A stretch of DNA of 64,000 nt from Siniperca chuatsi (lineage: Eukaryota; Chordata; Actinopteri; Centrarchiformes; Sinipercidae). Under the pieces are notes generated by a model that saw only the letters and a list, made by a program, of their open reading frames with translations, was not told where the DNA came from and searched no databases. Shown piece by piece: positions 49,411 to 64,000 of the stretch (its first letter is position 1; each line of letters opens with the position of its first letter). The stretch covers positions 9,831,445-9,895,444 of the forward strand of contig NC_058062.1 of assembly GCF_020085105.1 (NCBI RefSeq), given 5' to 3'. The position numbers were made by a program, and so were the translations under genes.

Positions 49411-50797
49411 TAGTTCGAACGTGGTACTCAGTCAGTAAGCATTGAAAGAAGAGTTTTATGTTGCGCGCACAAAATATGGATCCTGTATCATTTGTCTTAT
49501 TTGTGCATAATCTGGCATTGCAAACTCTCTCTTTTAAATCATATTGTGTCACCTTACCACTGGCAAAATTAACCTTTATACATAGGCTGAGCATACCTGC
49601 CTGCTGACATCATATTAAAATCTGAAACATACAGTAATGCACACATGTGCACATTCATTAATTTATATGTTGACAATGTTGTTTTATGTTAACAATATGT
49701 TAACAAAACCAGAGTCACATAGTTTTTCAAGGACACCAAGTTTCCATAACAGCCTTAGAATCAAATGTAGTACAAGGATAAAGATCTTTGATATCTGAGT
49801 GGGACTTATTATAGGTCTTATCTCAGCCTGGTTGGCAAATGTTCTTCTTGTCCTTTTAAGGCAAGGTGTAATACCACTTGAACTTTATGAAAAGGGCCTT
49901 ACATTCAATTTCATTTGAGGAATATGAGATGTGCCAATGTCCTGCAACTATATACCAGCGCCTCTTGGGTGCTTCTCCAAAATTAAGTTCCATTCCTGGC
50001 TATGAACATGTTTAACTGCAAGGGTAAGTAGAGACAACCTCTCATTATAAAATAATGAAATCCTTCTCAAGTAAGTCAGAATCTAAATTAGAGTAAATTG
50101 TTTATTGGAACAAATTAGTGGTTCAAAAACCTGCGTATGTATTGCACAGCATCTATTTTGGGACATACTTTGGACATTACCATCATACTTATGTTTAATG
50201 AGCAGAAATAAAGTCCAATACTCCACAAAATATGTTGCATGATATTACTAATATTATGTGGCATATTCTTCAGAATTAATATATGCCATGTGAGGGATTT
50301 TAAGTTACAATGCTAAGTGTTTTTTCTTAAACAACAAAAAACAAAATGGCCATGATATTCAATTTTACTGTATTTCAAAGATTTGAAATGTTGACAAGTT
50401 CTGACACTCAACACCAATGACATTTGAGTGTATCTTAAGGGCAAAGAGTTTATGGGTTCAAAAAAGGATGTCATGGCACAACTCCCTTATTAGATGATTT
50501 AAATATGTATTTGTCAAATTAGTTATAGTTTGATCTCATTGTGTATCATACAGAATGTACGATATACAGAATGTACAATGCCTCATGCAATAGCACAATT
50601 TGAAGCAGTTCTACTAGCTTATTTGCTTCTGTTTCATTTTTAGTTTAACTAAAACTTACTAAAATTCTGATCCTAGCTTGATGGATTAATTTAAGATCTT
50701 CAGTTATTCAGTTTTTTTTTGTTCGCTATTTTGATCACTATTTTGACAGTAAAGCAATAGACACAAAAACATTTGCTTACTAAACCTGCAATGTCAC
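49411..50797. other. Divergent intergenic region between xab2 and the myosin gene
   Basis: AT-rich sequence without a supportable exon. It is flanked by the xab2 promoter at one end and the myosin TATA box at the other, so regulatory sites for both are expected here. None is convincing by eye. Confidence 0.5.
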
Positions 50798-50927
50798 CAG
50801 ATGGGTCTTAAGATGACAGGGATGCTTGACCAAATCGAGTGGTGGACTGCTGCTGACTGGGCAGTTATGAACTCTATAAAAGCAGCAGCTTCAGACTCCT
50901 CTGAGAACTGACAGGCACCCCACACAG
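50798..50927 (+). promoter_or_regulatory. Myosin gene core promoter (TATA) and non-coding exon 1
   Basis: TATAAAAG at 50875-50882 sits about 30 bp ahead of the likely start site near 50905. It is followed by a short exon ending CCCACACAG before the donor GTTAGT at 50928. An E-box CAGATG is at 50798-50803. A strong TATA box plus short untranslated first exon is the usual layout of sarcomeric myosin heavy chain genes. Confidence 0.75.
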
Positions 50928-51386
50928 GTTAGTGCTTTGTGTGTTTTTATGCTCACCTAATTTGCATTTACTTAAAATTACATTAATGCCATGTGATTTT
51001 TTGTCATCATGTTTTTCATGTCAAACTTTCTTGAATCGATAATATTAAATATGTTACTTTCTATTGTAAAGCAAGGAGCAAAATACATTTTGCAACTACT
51101 TTTAATAGTTAATTTAGAAAAGCTTTACAGTGAATCTGTTATTTGATATTCTTTGAAGTATCAAAATACTTTGGAATCACTGGACAGGCTATGAAAATGG
51201 TTTTCACAGTGGTGTAGTTACTTATGTAACAGGTAATTGTAAAAGCTTATGGAGCCATGAAAGTTTGTTAAAAAACATTACAAGTCATATAGTGTGACTG
51301 CTGTTTACTGTTGTGAGCACTTGACAGTGGAAAATGTTTAAATTGTGAGTCCTCTTCAATGATCATCATGAATCTTTCTTAAATAG

Positions 51387-51435
51387 CATCCTTAGATAAC
51401 AACAGATCTGTGCGACTCAGTTGGGATAAACTAAG
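51387..51435 (+). other. Myosin gene non-coding exon 2 (5' UTR)
   Basis: The segment ends in CTAAG followed by donor GTAAGA, with an acceptor at AAATAG (51386) or CTTAG (51395). The main coding start lies in the next exon, whose acceptor is at 51578. Vertebrate skeletal myosin genes commonly have two untranslated leading exons. The acceptor choice is unsettled. Confidence 0.5.
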
Positions 51436-51597
51436 GTAAGACATGTCTGCAATAGCACTACTCCTAATCTCTAATATTACTACATAATATTCAGATACAA
51501 ACACTACCAAAATCATTACTTAAACTATATCAAGATGAAAAATATTCAAAGTAATTCAAACTCATCTCATCTTTTCAGTCCCGAATAAAGTGCCGCC

Positions 51598-62096
<10,499 letters not shown>

Positions 62097-62172
62097 GAGT
62101 CACCATCCAGTTGAAGCCTTTCAAAGAAGTTCATAAAATATGAACTAGTGTTTGGGGGCTCATTGACATTTC

Positions 62173-62178
62173 AATAAA
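62173..62178 (+). terminator. Poly(A) signal of the myosin gene
   Basis: AATAAA 77 bp after the TAA stop, giving a short 3' UTR of about 100 nt, which is usual for skeletal myosin heavy chain genes. Confidence 0.85.
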
Positions 62179-62189
62179 GATGATAATTG

Positions 62190-64000
62190 TCATCACTATC
62201 CCTGAATCCTGTCATTTCCTTTCTGATGGCTAATTTATTTGGTTGCTCAGATAAATATTTAGTTCAAAACTAAGTAGGGCAATTAGCCATGCTGTGATGT
62301 CTTGTGGTACAGTATCAGCAGCACTGTACCACTGTGAGTTTGTAAGTACAACATGTCCCTTTGAAATGTTGTGAAGTAAAAGTATAAAGCTGCACAAAAT
62401 GGAAATACATGTGTTTGTAGATGTACTGAGCATACAAGTGGAAACCTTAGATTTCCAATATGGTGCCTTCAGAGGTATTAATCGTTATTAGTATATTAAT
62501 TGGTACTGCTTTTAAAAGCTTAGTTCTTCCATTGTTAGCTGGTTTGAGAAAGTCTGAAGAGGTCAAAACTCCCGCAAAACACTTGCAGTATACAGAACAA
62601 CTAATTTGTCAGACCAACATGTTTCAGTTTGTGGCCTTCATCATGAACATGCTGAAAGCTGTTCTTCTCCATGCATCTTGGAAGTAGGTGAAGTTGTGCC
62701 AGAAATCCCTCCTCTCCTTATGGTTGGGAAAGTGTCAGAAAAAGATGTGAAACAAGGGCAGCCAAGTGGAAGTGAAAATGGGAGTGGAAGGATGAAGCAG
62801 ATGCTTGTATTGGTGCACCCCCTGAGACACACAAAACTTGCCCAAGCCTTCTCGCTCATTATGCAGTATAGGCCAAAATAACATGGACATATCTGGGGGT
62901 ATATTGGTAGAGTTCAGACACTCATACAGAGATTATACAATCAACATTTTTATTCAATTGTTGGCAGATAATTATATTGTGATTTTGTATTACATTTGTT
63001 CTCCATTATACTGTGTACAGCTGTTAGGCTATGTTATTCACATATTTTGGGTTCTAAACATGTTATTATTTATTCCTCCCTTTCTGTCAAATTCTAGATT
63101 TATTAAAACCACCATAAAGGATTTTGAGAAAAAAATATTTTCTAATTTGAAAAATACAGAAGAAGGCTAAAAAGGCTAAGGCCTACCCAGCATCCATGCA
63201 AAGCTCTATTTGGGATGTCACAGGCGACAAACAGATATAGGTTGCCAAGTCATGCAAGTCTTTGCACTATGTCTCCTGGAAGAAATGAAACCTTGACTTG
63301 GAATCTTGGAGCAGAATGAGGTGTCCAGTGGATTTCTTTCCATAGCAGAATCCAAAATCCCTATATGTCAAAGGAACAACATATCACTCATGGGTCCAAG
63401 TAATGATCACCTTTTTACTCAAATAATATTTAAATTTGATTTGATGAGCATGTAGAGTCCTATTACAAACATAACAACTCACAATTAATTCTTTACAGCT
63501 GGCACCATGGGGTGATATCAAACAAGAGACAAAGGCTGTGGGATAGTTGCCCTGGTAAACAGGTTTAATCTCTCCAGTCCCCCCCCCCACACACACAAAC
63601 ACACACACACACACACACATTAATATCAATTATGAAGCAAAGACCTGATGTAATCAGTATCAGGAGCAAAGATGCTATAAAAAGTGATGGGAAATACTTG
63701 TGTAGGTCACTTGGACACTTTAAATCCTCACACCATCTGCTTAAATCAGTATGTGTCCTAAGAGCCAGCTCAAAAGAAGTCAACATCAGTTAAGAAAAAA
63801 CTTGAGAAAACTGTTCACCCACTTTCTGGAATGGGTTAAGTTTTTCCATGTTCATGTGTTTTCTGTGGTTTGCCAGTTTGACTCAAAAAAGTATAATGAT
63901 CATAAGCCCTCAAAATTTGCCAGGACACTTATCATGCTTCTTTAACAGATGTCACCTCCTTAGTATCAAATGTAGCAACTGGATGAAGTTCATTTTATCT
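62190..64000. other. Non-coding region downstream of the myosin gene
   Basis: No exon could be supported on either strand; the open frames here are short and lack splice context or family motifs. It holds a C-run plus (CA)n microsatellite, listed separately. Nothing shows the start of a second myosin gene within these 1.8 kb. Confidence 0.55.
63579..63619. repeat. C-run plus (CA)n microsatellite
   Basis: Ten C residues followed by about 15 CA units with one CAAA interruption. Simple sequence only. Confidence 0.95.

Overview
The window is vertebrate nuclear DNA, almost certainly from a teleost and probably a percomorph. It holds intron-split genes with GT-AG junctions, short muscle-gene introns, a Rex3-like LINE tail, fish-type MITEs and many (CA)n microsatellites. 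No bacterial, organellar or CRISPR features were seen. Coding models below were built by joining exons by hand so that every junction keeps frame and fits a recognised family; no alignment was run.

Layout, left to right: (1) 61-1208, minus strand: the first five coding exons of an rdh8-type retinol dehydrogenase, which runs off the left edge. (2) 1209-7468: non-coding, with a MITE, a degenerate tandem array and a TG microsatellite. (3) 7469-9497, plus: a complete 7-exon SOUL/heme-binding-protein gene with a putative signal peptide. (4) 11616-14938, plus: a complete 7-exon NR5A (FTZ-F1) nuclear receptor, most likely the fish paralogue nr5a5/ff1c. (5) 17663-39513, minus: a complete 17-exon camsap3, which protects microtubule minus ends; its long early introns hold a Rex3-like LINE tail and several repeats. 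It is tail-to-tail with nr5a5. (6) 42737-49239, minus: a complete 19-exon xab2 (spliceosome and transcription-coupled repair). (7) 50875-62178, plus: a complete fast-skeletal-type myosin heavy chain gene, 39 coding exons and 1939 aa, with TATA box and poly(A) signal. It is head-to-head with xab2. (8) 62180-64000: non-coding.

The genes are functionally independent (vision/retinoid, heme binding, steroidogenic-type receptor, cytoskeleton, splicing/repair, muscle). Their order reflects conserved synteny: CAMSAP3 and XAB2 are also neighbours on human 19p13.2, where RDH8 also lies. I found no evidence of an undescribed system. The most unusual local observations are a perfect 34-bp palindrome at the 5' junction of the LINE insertion, a degenerate tandem array carrying CTCF-like motifs, a closely spaced convergent poly(A) region between nr5a5 and camsap3, and a GC-type splice donor in the rdh8-like gene.
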